From Haliclona indistincta (lineage: Eukaryota > Porifera > Demospongiae > Haplosclerida > Chalinidae), in contig OZ024787.1 in NCBI GenBank assembly GCA_964017065.1, forward strand, positions 12,773,344 through 12,837,343: a DNA stretch of 64,000 nucleotides, written 5' to 3'. Position numbers and translations under genes: made by a program. Positions 49,129-61,700 of the stretch are shown here, in pieces. Under the pieces are notes generated by a model. That model searched no databases. It had not been told where the DNA came from and saw nothing but the letters and a program-made list of their open reading frames with translations. Numbering within the stretch: position 1 is the first letter of the stretch; the number at the start of each line of letters is the position of its first letter.

Positions 49129-49218
49129 AAAGTTATGATGGCACTGAGTCATGTCAGTTCCTCAGAAAAAGTTAATTCTGAGAATTGTTACATGTACATA
49201 TAGTTTGGTGCCTGAATG

Positions 49219-49896
49219 GAACAGTTACAGCAAATTTTACCTATCTTGAAACACCTGTCTAATGTCTACAGCTGCTTCTTGCAATAGTAAAGCGCAGACC
49301 GTAGAGTGTCACCTCATGCACTAATGTGTGAAGACTTTGATCATCCTCCATCATGTGAATAAGGTAACAATGCCTTCACACATTAGTGCACGAGGTGACG
49401 CTCTACGGTCTACGCTTTACTATTGCAAGAAGCAGGAAAACCGCTGTAATGTTCAACCCAGCATTTCATCAAGTTAACACTTTAGCGCTAACTAGTAAGT
49501 GAGCCTGAGAAAGAGAGCTTTTGGCTTCAAGTTTGTGAACATTGCACTGAACTGCTCTACATCATAATTAAAATCAGTGAAAAATCCAGGTCATCGTTTC
49601 TATTGTCCAATGAAGATACTGCCCAAACAGTGCAAGACATAGAACTCTTGACTTGATAACAGCTGCATTCGCATCAATAACTTAGAATTTTAATTAGAAC
49701 TTTAATTATCATGTGTTTTTTAATAGCTGCAATTGATAGAGCAGCTCAGTGTAATATTCACAAACTTGAAGCCAAAAGCTCTCTTTCTCAGGCTCACTTA
49801 CTAGTTAGCGCTAAAGTGTTAAGTTGATGAAATGCTGGATTGAACATTGGACATTAGACAGGTGTTTCAAGATAGGTGAAATTTGCTGTAACATAC
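49219..49896. repeat. Nested inverted repeats, family F2
   Basis: Outer arms carry acctatcttgaaacacctgt and its reverse complement near 49,231 and 49,857; an inner pair gcttcttgcaatagtaaagc at 49,273-49,335 and 49,380-49,434; a third pair cttttggcttcaagtttgtg at 49,519 and 49,755. Related pieces occur near 4,540, 33,470, 54,420 and 62,640. No coding capacity. Confidence 0.85.
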
Positions 49897-49999
49897 TGCA
49901 TGTAGTAGAAATTTGTGAGGCAAACTGCTAATTATTTCTAAAGCAAGTCAAAATTAGTTTTTATTAATCTAATCACTTAATTACATCTCAGGTTGAGCT

Positions 50000-52900
50000 A
50001 TGCAGTCAGCAAGCATGGCTACTAACAGCATCATTCTTCTTCTGGTGCTCAGCATCTCATGTCTATGTTCAACAAGAGATGTCTACATTCAGCCGTCTGA
50101 AGGTGAGCACTGTCCTGGTACTCCTTGTTACAACGTCACCACTTTTGGGAAAATGGCTGACAACTTCTCCAAATCTTCCGGCTTGGTTGTTCATTTCTTG
50201 GAGGGAACTCACTTGTTGGATCTTCAAAAAGTAGTTACGTTCACGAACTTGATTAATGCTGTGTTTGAAGGTGATGGCAGAATGGAGCAGGGCTTTCATG
50301 AGACTGTCTGGCAGTCTACAGTGGTCATCAAGTGTACTAAACTCTCCCGTACTGGAATAGCTTTTATTAATAGCTCCAATATTACCTTCAGGTATATCAC
50401 CATCACTAACTGCAGTGGATATATGCAAGATCCACTAACTGATACTTCCAATTTTGCTAGCCTGGGGTATCTTAATGTTAGCAATATCGTTATTGATCAC
50501 ATTTCAGTTCAGAATGGGTCAGGAAGTGGTCTTTTGATAATAACAGATGGATCTGTTCTTTCAATTGCTTCTTCCTCATTTGCACGAAATGGTGCCAGCG
50601 CTCACGATCCCATTACCAATGTTCACATTTTGTATGTTGATCTACCCAATTATTGTGATCCACAGAAATATGTCTACAACTCTCTCATCACACACAGTAA
50701 TATATCACATGTACAACTCTCCAGTCCTGTGGGATCATATGGTTTGATGTTCAGAATTTTTCAAGCCTCGTATAGCGTGGCCATAGTGCTTGATTCAGTT
50801 AATGCTTACAACAATGGAGACACTAATATAGGAATATTGAGCTGTAATGTCCCCAACTACAATTTGACAATCAACAATTCACGTAGTTCTGATACTGAAG
50901 GAGCTGCTCTGGTAGTATGGGTATCAGGTTCATATTGCCTGTTACAGTGCAATGGTATTCCAAGTACACATTCCTTCATTTTGATTGTTAACAGTAAATT
51001 TATTTATACAAAATCCATTGAAATTAAATTTAACAGTATTAATTATTCAATGGCAATCATGATAAAATCAACTGAAATTTCTCACAATATATTTGGTCAA
51101 AATGCACTATATGTAGCATCATATACATATCAAGACCTAGTAAAAATTGTTCTTCAGAATGTGATTTTAAACAATAACAGCTGTAATTCAATACAGAATC
51201 TTTTGCTTAGTTCTCTACCACCATCTACAGTGTGTACAGAATTCGTCACTTTAGTCCTGAACAATGTGAGTATTACTAACAACAATGCAACTGGACTACT
51301 TGCATATCGTACTGTTATATTTGCGAGTACATCAGTTTTTCACAACAACACTAGTACTGATGGAGGTGGACTAGCTATGTATGGTGAATCATATGTTGTG
51401 TTTGAAGAAAATTCTCTTCTTAATTTCACCAATAACAAGGCGCAGAGAGGAGGAGCTATTTTTGTTAATACACTTTCGGCAAACTTCCCATGCTTTTACC
51501 AATATGTTGAAAGCACATGGCCTCAATCACCAAAAGCTTATTTTACTGGTAATAATGCAGAAACAGCTGGAACTGTATTATTTGGGGGTAATCAGAACTG
51601 CCTTATTTTCAATACTCCTATTATTAATTATTTTGATGCAACATTTGACTATTCATCACAGACTGGACCCTCAGTAATATCATCAGAACCTACTGATGTC
51701 TGCTTCTGTGATGACAACAACACAATAAACTGCTCTCAGACACAGCTAACAATGACAGCCTATCCAGGAGAAGAGATCAATATCTCTGTTGTCACTGTAG
51801 GACAACTAAATGGAGTTGTTCCAGGGTTAATTAAAATAGAATCGCAAGACCCTGTGCATGCTCAAGTGGAAACATACGAAACTATTCCAATGAATTGCAC
51901 AACCATTGCATTCAACCCAATAGCTGTAAACTACTCGCTATCAATTTTTAATAGTCCAGGTTACTCAGTGATTTTGAACATTGAAAAAACAGACTGCCCA
52001 CTTGGATTTCAGATATCAAATGAGACTGGTGCTTGTGATTGTACCGAACTCACTCAGAAAGCTTCAAGTAGTGTGAATGTGAAATGTGATGCTGCTACTA
52101 AAACAATATCACGACAAGGAGATGCCTGGATAGGTAATATCGGTGATTGTGTAATTGTACACACGCCATGTCCTTTTGACTACTGCAACACACAAAGTGT
52201 CAATTTTTCTTTTGCTGATCCCAATCCTCAGTGTGCTCTGAATAAAAGTGGAATTTTGTGTGGCAGATGTAGCAGCAATTTGAGCCTTGCCTTGGGGTCC
52301 AACAAATGTATACCGTGTCCTGACCTATTTCATCTTGCTCTGATCCTTCCCTTTGCTCTTGCTGGGCTTGGTTTGGTAGCTCTTCTGATGGTTTTGAACT
52401 TGACAGTCTCCATTGGTACCATCAATGGGCTCATATTCTATGCCAGTATTGTCAAGATAAGTGAGAGCAATGGTATCTTCTTTCCTAATGGACCTGTCCC
52501 AGTACTGAGTCAGTTCATTGCTTGGCTTAATCTAGACCTCGGTATTGAAGCATGCTTCTACCATGGCATGACATCCTATGCCAAGGTGTGGCTGCAGTTT
52601 GTGTTCCCTCTCTACATATGGTTCATCATAGCCACAATCATTATCCTGTGTCGCTACTCAACATGGCTGTCCAGAAAGATTGGAGGCAATGTAGTGCAGG
52701 TACTTGCTACTCTCATCTTGCTCTCATTTACAAAGATCTTTCGCACATTTGCTCCTGCTCTAACTTGGGTTGAACTGTCTTGTGAAGGGAACATTACTAC
52801 TGTGTGGTACATGGATGGAAATGTTCCATATTTCTCACCAGAGCACTACAGACTAATGGCAGCAGCTGTGTTGTTTCTTCTTCTTGCTGTTCCCTACACA

Positions 52901-53488
52901 CTTGCTCTACTATTTGATGTTGTGATTGAGAAATATCTCACAAGAATTGCGTTTTTTCGCAGACGTTGGATCAAGTTCAAGCCTTTGATTGATGCCTACC
53001 ATGGACCTTACAAGGACAACTGTCGGTTTTGGACTGGTCTATTGCTCCTGGTCCGTATGTCATTCACACTAGTATCACTTCACTTGGACACATTTGGTAC
53101 TCTTATCTTCATAACAACTAGCTCCACTGTGCTTCTCTCACTACTGGTCATTTTTGAAGGAGTCTATCAAAAGAAGTACCTGAATATCTTAGAATGCTTA
53201 TCTTTTCTCAATCTTGGATTACTCTCAGCTCTTGCCGCAGTTTACCAAAACAATCATTATAATGAGCAAGTGATCACTATTGTCAGCATAAGTGCTGCTC
53301 TTGTCACATTTATTGGAATTCTGCTCTTTCACACAATTCAACGTTTTTGTAAGAACACCGATATAAAGTGTTGTAGCAAGAAAGAAGAAGAATACAGTCT
53401 GTTAGTTGATGAAGAAGGTGATACAGATACTGAGCATTCAGTACCTACTTTTGAAGTTTGCATGAGGAGAGAATCCCTGATATACTAG
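50000..53488 (+). CDS. Beta-helix ectodomain multi-pass membrane receptor-like protein 1
   Basis: One open frame of 1162 residues. A signal peptide (about 6-25, MATNSIILLLVLSISCLCST) leads to a long ectodomain rich in Asn/Ser/Val beta-strand turns and N-glycosylation sequons, with GGGLAMYG (about 454) and RGGAIFV (about 483), the GGAI-type motifs of polymorphic-membrane-protein/pectin-lyase-like beta-helices. Cys-rich blocks follow (CFCDDNNTINC near 567; CPLGFQISNETGACDC near 667; CGRCSSNLSLALGSNKCIPC near 753), then about eight hydrophobic segments from residue 776 to 1112 and a charged tail ending RRESLIY. It is probably a plasma-membrane receptor or adhesion protein; no ligand can be assigned. 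A splice acceptor (ctcag|GTTGAGCT) sits 8 nt before the ATG, so a 5' exon lies upstream. Paralog at 58,786. Confidence 0.85.
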   Translation: MQSASMATNSIILLLVLSISCLCSTRDVYIQPSEGEHCPGTPCYNVTTFGKMADNFSKSSGLVVHFLEGTHLLDLQKVVTFTNLINAVFEGDGRMEQGFHETVWQSTVVIKCTKLSRTGIAFINSSNITFRYITITNCSGYMQDPLTDTSNFASLGYLNVSNIVIDHISVQNGSGSGLLIITDGSVLSIASSSFARNGASAHDPITNVHILYVDLPNYCDPQKYVYNSLITHSNISHVQLSSPVGSYGLMFRIFQASYSVAIVLDSVNAYNNGDTNIGILSCNVPNYNLTINNSRSSDTEGAALVVWVSGSYCLLQCNGIPSTHSFILIVNSKFIYTKSIEIKFNSINYSMAIMIKSTEISHNIFGQNALYVASYTYQDLVKIVLQNVILNNNSCNSIQNLLLSSLPPSTVCTEFVTLVLNNVSITNNNATGLLAYRTVIFASTSVFHNNTSTDGGGLAMYGESYVVFEENSLLNFTNNKAQRGGAIFVNTLSANFPCFYQYVESTWPQSPKAYFTGNNAETAGTVLFGGNQNCLIFNTPIINYFDATFDYSSQTGPSVISSEPTDVCFCDDNNTINCSQTQLTMTAYPGEEINISVVTVGQLNGVVPGLIKIESQDPVHAQVETYETIPMNCTTIAFNPIAVNYSLSIFNSPGYSVILNIEKTDCPLGFQISNETGACDCTELTQKASSSVNVKCDAATKTISRQGDAWIGNIGDCVIVHTPCPFDYCNTQSVNFSFADPNPQCALNKSGILCGRCSSNLSLALGSNKCIPCPDLFHLALILPFALAGLGLVALLMVLNLTVSIGTINGLIFYASIVKISESNGIFFPNGPVPVLSQFIAWLNLDLGIEACFYHGMTSYAKVWLQFVFPLYIWFIIATIIILCRYSTWLSRKIGGNVVQVLATLILLSFTKIFRTFAPALTWVELSCEGNITTVWYMDGNVPYFSPEHYRLMAAAVLFLLLAVPYTLALLFDVVIEKYLTRIAFFRRRWIKFKPLIDAYHGPYKDNCRFWTGLLLLVRMSFTLVSLHLDTFGTLIFITTSSTVLLSLLVIFEGVYQKKYLNILECLSFLNLGLLSALAAVYQNNHYNEQVITIVSISAALVTFIGILLFHTIQRFCKNTDIKCCSKKEEEYSLLVDEEGDTDTEHSVPTFEVCMRRESLIY

Positions 53489-54951
53489 TGTTGACTTTTG
53501 CTAATGTATGTAACACTACAATGTGTAATTATAATGGTTATAATCATTTAGTATAAGACACCATTTTCTAAAATAATTATTATTACTCGTTATTCTTTTC
53601 ATATGATTCAATGTACATGAAATCTGATTGTTGTATATTGTCAAAGAAATTTAAAAACATTTCTATCGAAATTAAAAGGATGTAGAGATGTAGAAATCTA
53701 CCACAGACTGGTCCACAATGTAAACCAACAAGGAAATGGTAACACGGTTGACTGGATAATAGACCATGCATCCTTGACATCCACACATGCCTGCTTATAC
53801 TAATATAAACATTGGGATGCCTTCACCATCCTTTGAGGTTACCATGATTTTTGCAGGTGCACTTCTCTAACTCTGAGCTATGAATGGTACCGAAAGTGTA
53901 AACAAAAGGTTTTTATTAAAGTCTACTCTTGAATAAATAAACAATAGGATATGACTACACTTGGCTGCAAAAGAGGTAGCCCAGATAAAGAAACACAGCT
54001 CTATACTCCACTACATAGTATAGTAGAGTGGAAAGTAAATCAATAAATGTAATAGAGGATATGTTTATTCATGAGGGTCGGTAATGTGTTTCACAACGAA
54101 AGACAACCCATAATATTCACTACCAGCATATTTACTAATATTCAACACTAGTTCACATTTATCATTCTTTGATTTTTGGGTACTGAACTGATTTTCTCAT
54201 GTTTGATTTTTAATGTACATTTTTCAATGTAAAAAAGTTTTAGCAAACTAGCTAAAACAGTTTCAGAGTTAGACGTATACCAGTACAGCGTGTTAAATAC
54301 ACTCTAACACACAGTTATTTATGATATCAATGAAGAGGAACTTACTACATTGTTAAATATATTATGCATAGACTGAGGTCAAATTTGAGGTCGAGTCACT
54401 GATGTGAAGTTTCTGCCAATCCTCCATTGTGTGAATACAGGTAACGATGCCGTAACACATTATAGTGCATGAAGTGACTCTATATAATTATATGCTTTAC
54501 TATTTTAGTATAATAGAATGGAGACTTGCCTACACAATAAGATGTACAGTGGAGCCAATTTTCTTATTGCAGGAAGGACATGTTCCATGTACTGTGTTTC
54601 GTAAAAGTAGTTGAGTGAATGTCTACTTCAAAATTACACTAGTTATTTATGTGCACTTTTGCCAGATAGAAGCATGAAATTAATTATTTATAATTTCTTA
54701 TAGCCCTTGAGATTATTAGCATCTGAGAGAATGTATTAGTTACTTGTTTATAGCATTTCATTACAGCACACCATCAGCTTTCACTGTGAGTAAAGCTGAC
54801 AAGCGTGAAGCACAACATTTCAGTCTTGATAAGAATACGTTCATGACTATATAGTGTTATGCTGTTGCATACGGCGTAAAATTAATATACATGCTTCTAT
54901 AGTAGGAAACCGATGGAGGTCAAACTGTATTTACTTTTCTCTATGATATAG
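53489..54951. other. 3' flank of receptor gene 1 up to the duplication junction
   Basis: Contains a lone F1 arm (53,647-53,775) and a fragment of family F2 (about 54,420-54,500). From about 54,170 it matches the flank of receptor gene 2. No gene. Confidence 0.65.
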
Positions 54952-55855
54952 CTGATGAAGATATTTCTGTTCCGAGAATACCGGTACCACTGGACCTGTG
55001 GGTGCACTATCCTGACAAGGACAGGTTCCCAGACCCCTGGACTGATACCGAGACCTTCCTAGAGGAGTACTGTGGTCACTCCATTGATAGTGTCACCACA
55101 CACCTGTACTTTGTCACTCCTCAGCTGATAGAGAAAGGAGACATCAGACCACTGTATTCCTTCAAACCATACATGTATGTATTCAGTAAGTCACTTGTAT
55201 ACATTGTACAGAGCAAGTTGATGTCAAAATTGTGCAGACAATATTAATTTTAAGATTCAAAAGTTACTTAAGGCACAAAAAATTGTTTACACAACTAGCT
55301 GTTTTTAAATTATTCGTTCAACACATGAGCAGCAAATTACAAAACTGTTGTCATTTACTGAGTAGTTGATTAAAAATTTATTATTAGTCTTTTAAAAATT
55401 TGAGCCTTGCACAATTTTTTTCTTTCTTTCACTTCTTCACAGATCCAGCACCGTATCATGACCTGATGAGACGTCGTATGCGTCACGGCTCATCCTCGCC
55501 AGACGATTTCTTCAAGATATACAAAGATCGTCACAAGCTGCGCTGTGCTCACATGATGGTACCTCATTCACACCTGTCCTGGAGGACTTTGACAAAAGAC
55601 GGTAGACTGGAGGTATCCATTCCAATCGTGTGGAGCTCTCTGATAGAGTATTCATCAGTTACCGAGGCCCATCCACCTAAAGTTATTATATTGTGTAGAC
55701 ATTTACTCTAGAGGAGCGTTTTAGAGAAGTTTACGGAGCCAGCGCTGATCTGGTAGATTTCTCTTCTATTCTGCCTCCGTCGAACTCCGAAGCAGCCATG
55801 GACCAAGTACATGGGACACAAAGGATCAGGAGAATATGCAGTACCGGATAACTAA
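54952..55855 (+). pseudogene. FG-GAP type II protein fragment (exons 3 and 4)
   Basis: Exon 3 copy 54952-55185 is open and keeps FVTPQLIEKGDIRPLYSFKP, with an in-frame 6-nt duplication before the donor. Exon 4 copy (55443 to about 55855) has lost the segment after MMVP, has an extra base at acaaaagac and an insertion near 55,690, so its frame is broken. Its second furin-type site reads RRMR instead of RRKR. Exons 1 and 2 are absent: the duplication breakpoint lies in intron 2. Confidence 0.9.
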
Positions 55856-55906
55856 TGGAAACTCTATCATCTTGATTATGCATCAGCTTTTATAAACCAC
55901 CGCAAT

Positions 55907-56062
55907 AAATAATAGTTAGACAGCGAGTCCGAGGATCTACGCGATTTAGAAACCCGAAGCCCGTTGCTATATGGTGTCCGAGCGTAGCGAGGACACTATT
56001 CCAGCTGGCCGAGGGTTTCTAAATCGCGTGGATCCGATTGGACGAGCTGTCTAACTTATTTA
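55907..56062. repeat. Palindromic MITE-like repeat
   Basis: Arms taaataatagttagacagc and gctgtctaacttattta, with inner arms cgcgatttagaaaccc / gggtttctaaatcgcg and a central hairpin gtgtcc...ggacac. Absent from the equivalent site in unit 1. Confidence 0.85.
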
Positions 56063-57135
56063 GAGTCTACTAGGTTACCTGTTTTGTAAACACACTTGCA
56101 ACTCAACATGCGCACGATGCTGACTGCTCTGTCTGTGAGGCAAACTAGCTGATTTAACATAAACAAAGCTTCTAGTTCGATGTAGGACAAACGGCAGTAC
56201 TACTGACCTATACAGCCAGCAAGCGTCACCGAGAAAAGATCGACCAGAGCGATCGACGGTCGCCGCACTCGAGCAAGCAGTATGGCAGGGAGGAGCGCCA
56301 GACTAGGGTGGAGCTTGTGGCAATATGGCGAGTGACCTGCGAACGAGTAACACTATGGAATTCGAATACTACCTCGAACATCAGCGTTCAGCGCTGTTTA
56401 TTTAGCATTCCGTACTTTAGTGAGCGTCTCTGGAATAATACAATGTCCTTCGACTTCGAAGCAGTAAGAAAATTGCACATATACTGAGCCCATTACAGCA
56501 AACACAAACTCCATTCTTTGCTTATGTCTGAACGCCTGAGGGTACACTTAGAGCTTTGCTAGCGTGACTCTACAAGAATTAGAGTCATGCTGTTGACCAA
56601 TCAAATTATAGTATTTCAAATTAGTAGACTCTAAATTCACTTATACATGACTGTAGTAAATTTTTGGCTTGCGAAACCACCGAGTCACGAGGCGTCGTGG
56701 TTGTGACTGTTACTATAATACTACGTACTATTGATTTTATCTAATATCATACCATCAAACGTTATGTCACGAGGCGTTGCGGTTGTGACTCGGCAGTGTT
56801 ACCATTACGTATAAACAACATAATTTTTAATACTACATGTACGTACTATGGATTTTATCTATGCCAGGCTGTAACGTTATGTCGGGAAGCTGGACTCAGT
56901 CAACAATATCTTATAAGCGCTTAGGCAGCGTTTCCTCAGTAATAACTATATCTATTCATTGAGATCTACGCAAGTGAGTCTAGGCTACGATCGTCTCATA
57001 ACTTGCTCCACCCGGACTTCATCAACGGTGGGTTTTTGAAGCCCGTGAAATTTCAAATTCAAAGGTGATAAATGTACAATAATACATCATGTGATTGTCG
57101 CTCAATGTAGAGGGTTAGGTAATAATATATAGTTA

Positions 57136-57524
57136 AAGAAATTAAAAAGATTTCTATCGAAATCAAAAGGATGTAGTGATGAAGAAATCTACCACTGGTT
57201 CACAATGTAAACCAACAAGGAACAAGCATAGAATGGTAACACGATTGACTTGCTAACAGACCATAGATCCCTACATCAGTGGCTGCTGTGGCCAGACTAT
57301 AGCTAGTTAAGCTATTTACTGTTGACAGACACTTTGAATAGAATTCAGCTTGTGACAAAATATTGATCTTATGTACAGCCACAGATGTAGGGATCTATGG
57401 TCTGTTAGCAAGTCAATCGTGTTACCATTCTATGCTTGTTCCTTGTTGGTTTACATTGTGAACCAGTGGTAGATTTCTTCATCACTACATCCTTTTGATT
57501 TCGATAGAAATCTTTTTAATTTCT
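57136..57524. repeat. Foldback element, family F1, copy 2
   Basis: Arms like those of 46,527-46,907, with fresh compensating differences; loop of about 85 nt. Followed by the same attached segment (57,535-58,402). Confidence 0.9.
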
Positions 57525-58785
57525 TGTTTGTGTCCTTTTTTCTTTTTAGTGAAGTGCAGTTCAATATCAGGCATGTACGGAGAAGTCTTTGTTTCCACCA
57601 TTAGTTTAGTATTCCTATTGTTGATGGCTTTTCTTAAACTTGTAGCTAAAATCATATATCAGGTCTGCCTAGTATCAGGTCTGCCTAGTCGCCTACGCAT
57701 GTATGCAGTGCATACGAGCCCCGCCCACACTTGCTTGTAGATCTACACGGCGGTTATAACTATCTGGCAAGTGCAGAATGGCGATCCTACACGAGCTTAC
57801 CGTTCTTCGAAGACTCCAGACAAATGCCGGGTGTGTGTTCTCCGTGATAGTGATCCAATCATCCACACGGCGCAGCGATACTTTAGCTGCTTGGTCACGT
57901 GCACTACCCATTGCTAATTGGTCACGTGCGTATTGCGCAATCACAATAATGGCGTCTAACACTAAGCTGACAATGGATCACGATCGAGAAATCGCGGAAC
58001 TTAGATCGCCGTTACGCTAAAAACAAAGCTCAAAAGGCACATGCCAGGAGAATTTCACGACTGTTCGTGGATGTTTTGGTCTCGGCACTGCTCGCGTAAA
58101 GGCGCTAGGCGAGTTGAAGAAAGAAGAAAGAAAGAAAGAAGAAAGAAGAAAGAAGAAAACGAAGATGACGAAACTCGATTTTCACCGTTTACAGGTTCGT
58201 CACTGTAGTAACAATTTCGAGAAATCTCCTTGCTACTGTAAGATGGGGCAACGCCAGAGAGCAGATCTAAGTGTCTAAAGACGTCTAAAATTCAACACCA
58301 GGCGAAATATCAGCGCTTGAACGCTAATACATTGTATGTAGCCGCCATCTTGTTTTCTCGTTCATCCCTACATAGGGAGACACTACCGTGTCTCCCTAAT
58401 ACAAGGCAAAAAAAGGCAAATTTTGGAAGACGCTAATTACAAAAGTAGTTCAAGATATTTGACATTCTGATGTGACCAAGTCAATCACTTTGGGGATTCT
58501 GATGGCATGTCCATTGTCGCTCAATGCGGTGCGTATACATATACGTACAGTACAGGCGTCAGGAGCCTCCGCTGAGTGGTGTCAAAATTAGTCTCAGTTT
58601 TAATTTTGCAGACAGAGCTAGTGGACACTGTGGTCATGTGTACAGTCTGGTTGCATGCCGACATCTATTAATCTTAGAGATAAAATGTACGTCAAGGCCT
58701 AGGGTTTTGTGAATTCTGATTGGTCAGTAACATTGAAGTTTGGTATAATTAAAATTAATGCTAATCACTGATCTCAGGTTGAGCT

Positions 58786-61700
58786 ATGCAGTCAGCAATC
58801 ATGGCTACTAACAGCATCATTCTTCTTCTGGTGCTCAGCATCTCATGTCTATGCTCAACAAGAGATGTCTATATTCAGCCGTCTGAAGGTGAGCACTGTC
58901 CTGGTACTCCTTGTTACAATATCACTACTTTTGGAAAGATGGCTGACAGCTTCTCCAACTCTTCTGGCTTGGTTGTTCATTTCTTGGAGGGAACTCACTT
59001 GTTGGATCTTCAAGAAGTAGTCAAGTTCACAAACTTGATTAATGCTGTGTTTGAAGGTGATGGTAGAATGGAGCAGGGCTTTCATGAGACTGTCTGGCAG
59101 TCTACAGTGGTCATCAAGTGTACTGAACACTCCAGTACTGGTATCGCTTTTGTTAATAGTTCCAGCATTACCTTCAGGTACATCACCATCACTAACTGTG
59201 GTGCTGACATGCTAAATAAGACATATTTCCTACCTATTTCAATTAAATTTGCTAGCCTGTGGTATCTTAATGTTAGAAATATCGTTATTGATCACATTTC
59301 AGTTCAGAATGGGTCAGAATGTGGTCTTTTGATAATAACAGATGGAGCTGATCTTTCAATTGCTTATTCCTCATTTGCACGAAATGCGGGCCGTGTTAAC
59401 GATCAATATCATCGAACAGCCAATGCTTATACATTGTGTACACTGATCCACTCAATTGTGATCTACAGAAATACGTTCATAACTTTCTCATCAGCAACAC
59501 TAACATATCTGGCCCTTTTACAACATTTGGTTTGGTGATGGAAATTTTTCAAGCTTCATATAGTGTGAACATAGTGCTTGATTCTGTTCAAGTTTGCAAT
59601 AGCGGAAATCCCAATATTGTGATACTAAGTATAAATGTCCCTAACTACAATTTGACTATCAACAATTCACGTAGTTCTGATACTGAAGGAGCTGCTCTGC
59701 AAGTAGATACTGGACCAGCTTGGATTACACAGAAGTGCTGTGCTAATACAAGTACATATTCCATAGCCATACTGATTGCTAATAGTAAATTTATTTATAC
59801 AAAATCACTTTTTGTTTTTGATTTTGAATTTCAAGGTATTAACGATCCAGTGACAATCATGATCGAATCAACTGAATTTTCTGACAACATATTTGCACAA
59901 AATGTTCTAAACATAGCATCATATGCATACCAAGACCAAGTAAAAGTTGTTCTTCAGAATGTCACTTTTAACAATAACAGCAACATGATGCTACCAATTA
60001 ATACTACGATTAATTCATTACTAATATCTACAGTGTGTGCAGAATTCGTCACTTTAGTCCTGAACAATGTGAGTATTACTAACAATAATGCAACTGGACT
60101 ACTTGCATATCGCTCTGTTATAATGATAAATAGCAACAGTACATCAGTTTTTCACAACAACACTGGTATTGATGGAGGTGGACTGGCTATGTATGGAGAA
60201 TCATATCTGATGTTTGAAGAATATACCATTCTTAATTTCACCAATAACAAGGCGCAGAGAGGAGGAGCTATTTTTGTTAAAGTGCTTTGGGCACAATCCC
60301 CATGCTTTTACCAATATGTTCAATACATAAGAGTGCCTCAATCAACAAACGCTTATTTTATTGGTAATAATGCAGAAAAAGCTGGAACAGTATTATTTGG
60401 GGGTAATCAGAACTGCTTACTTTTCAGTATTCCACATGACTCTGCTCCGCATGATTATTTTGTTAAAACATTTGACTATTCAGCACAGACTGGTCCCTCA
60501 GTAATATCATCAGAACCTACTGATGTCTGCTTCTGTGATGACAACAACACAATAAACTGCTCTCAGACACAGCTAACAGTGACAGCCTATCCAGGAGAAG
60601 AGATCAATATCTCTGTTGTCACGGTAGGACAACTACATGGAGTTGTTCCAGGGTCAATTAAAATAGAATCGCAAGACCCTGCGCATGCTAAAGTGGAAAC
60701 ATATAAAACTATATCAATGAATTGCACAACCATTGCATTCAACCCAATAGCTGTCAACTACTTGCTATCAATTGCTAATAGCTCTGGTTGCTCGGCGATT
60801 TTCAACATTGAAAAAACAGAGTGCCCACTTGGATTTCAGATATCAAATGAGACTGGTGCTTGTGATTGTACCGAACTCACTCAGAAAGCTTCGAGTAGTT
60901 TGAATGTGAAATGTGATGCTGCTACTAACACAATATCACTAAAAGGAGATGTCTGGATCGGTAATATCAGTGATTGTGTAATCGTATACTCTCCATGTCC
61001 TTTTGACTACTGTAACACACAGAGTGCCAATTTTTCTATTACTGATCCTGATCCACAGTGTGCTCTGAATAGAAGTGGAATTTTGTGTGGCAGATGTAGC
61101 AATAATTTGAGCCTTGCTTTGGGATCCAACAAATGTATACCGTGTCCTGACTCATTTCATCTTGCTTTGATCATTCCCTTTGCTGCTGCTGGGCTTGGTT
61201 TGGTAGCTCTTCTGATGGTTTTGAACTTGACAGTCTCCATTGGTACCATCAATGGGCTCATATTCTATGCCAGTATTGTCAAGATAAGTGAGAGCAATGG
61301 TATCTTCTTTCCTAATGGTCCTGTCCCAGTACTGAGTCAGTTCATTGCTTGGCTCAATCTTGACCTCGGTATCAAAACATGCTTCTACAGTGGCATGACA
61401 GCCTATGCCAAGGTGTGGCTGCAGTTTGTGTTCCCTCTCTACATATGGTTCATCATAGCCACCATCATAGTCCTGTGTCGCTACTCCAGATGGCTGTCCA
61501 ACAAGATTGGAGGCAATGTAGTGCAGGTACTTGCTACTCTCGTACTGCTTTCGTTTACGAACAATTTTCAAACTATCATTCTGGCAATGAAATTCACTAC
61601 ATTATCTTGTGGTAATATCGTATGGTCTGTTGATGGCAATGTCCCCTTTTTCTCACCACAGCATTATGCACTAATCGCAGCAGTTGTACTTTTTCTTCTT

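Larger units (their letters stand above)
46126..49991. other. Repeat-rich intergenic region, unit 1
   Basis: Contains a foldback element with a linked 850-bp segment (46,520-47,745), a truncated retroelement copy (48,554-49,128) and nested inverted repeats (49,219-49,896). The stretch 47,750-48,480 shows no gene or repeat I recognise. Confidence 0.6.
45124..54890. repeat. Tandem segmental duplication, unit 1
   Basis: Runs from intron 2 of FG-GAP gene 2 through the receptor gene and its downstream flank. Unit 2 (54,893-63,480) repeats the same order: FG-GAP exons 3 and 4, foldback element, receptor gene, 3' flank with tagcccttgagattattagc. The junction at about 54,890 joins the 3' flank of unit 1 to cttctatagtaggaaaccgat, which matches 45,126. 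Confidence 0.88.
55856..58777. other. Repeat-rich intergenic region, unit 2
   Basis: Holds the palindrome at 55,907, two gtcacgaggcg-containing direct repeats near 56,686 and 56,766, foldback F1 copy 2 and its attached segment. No gene or RNA seen. Confidence 0.6.
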
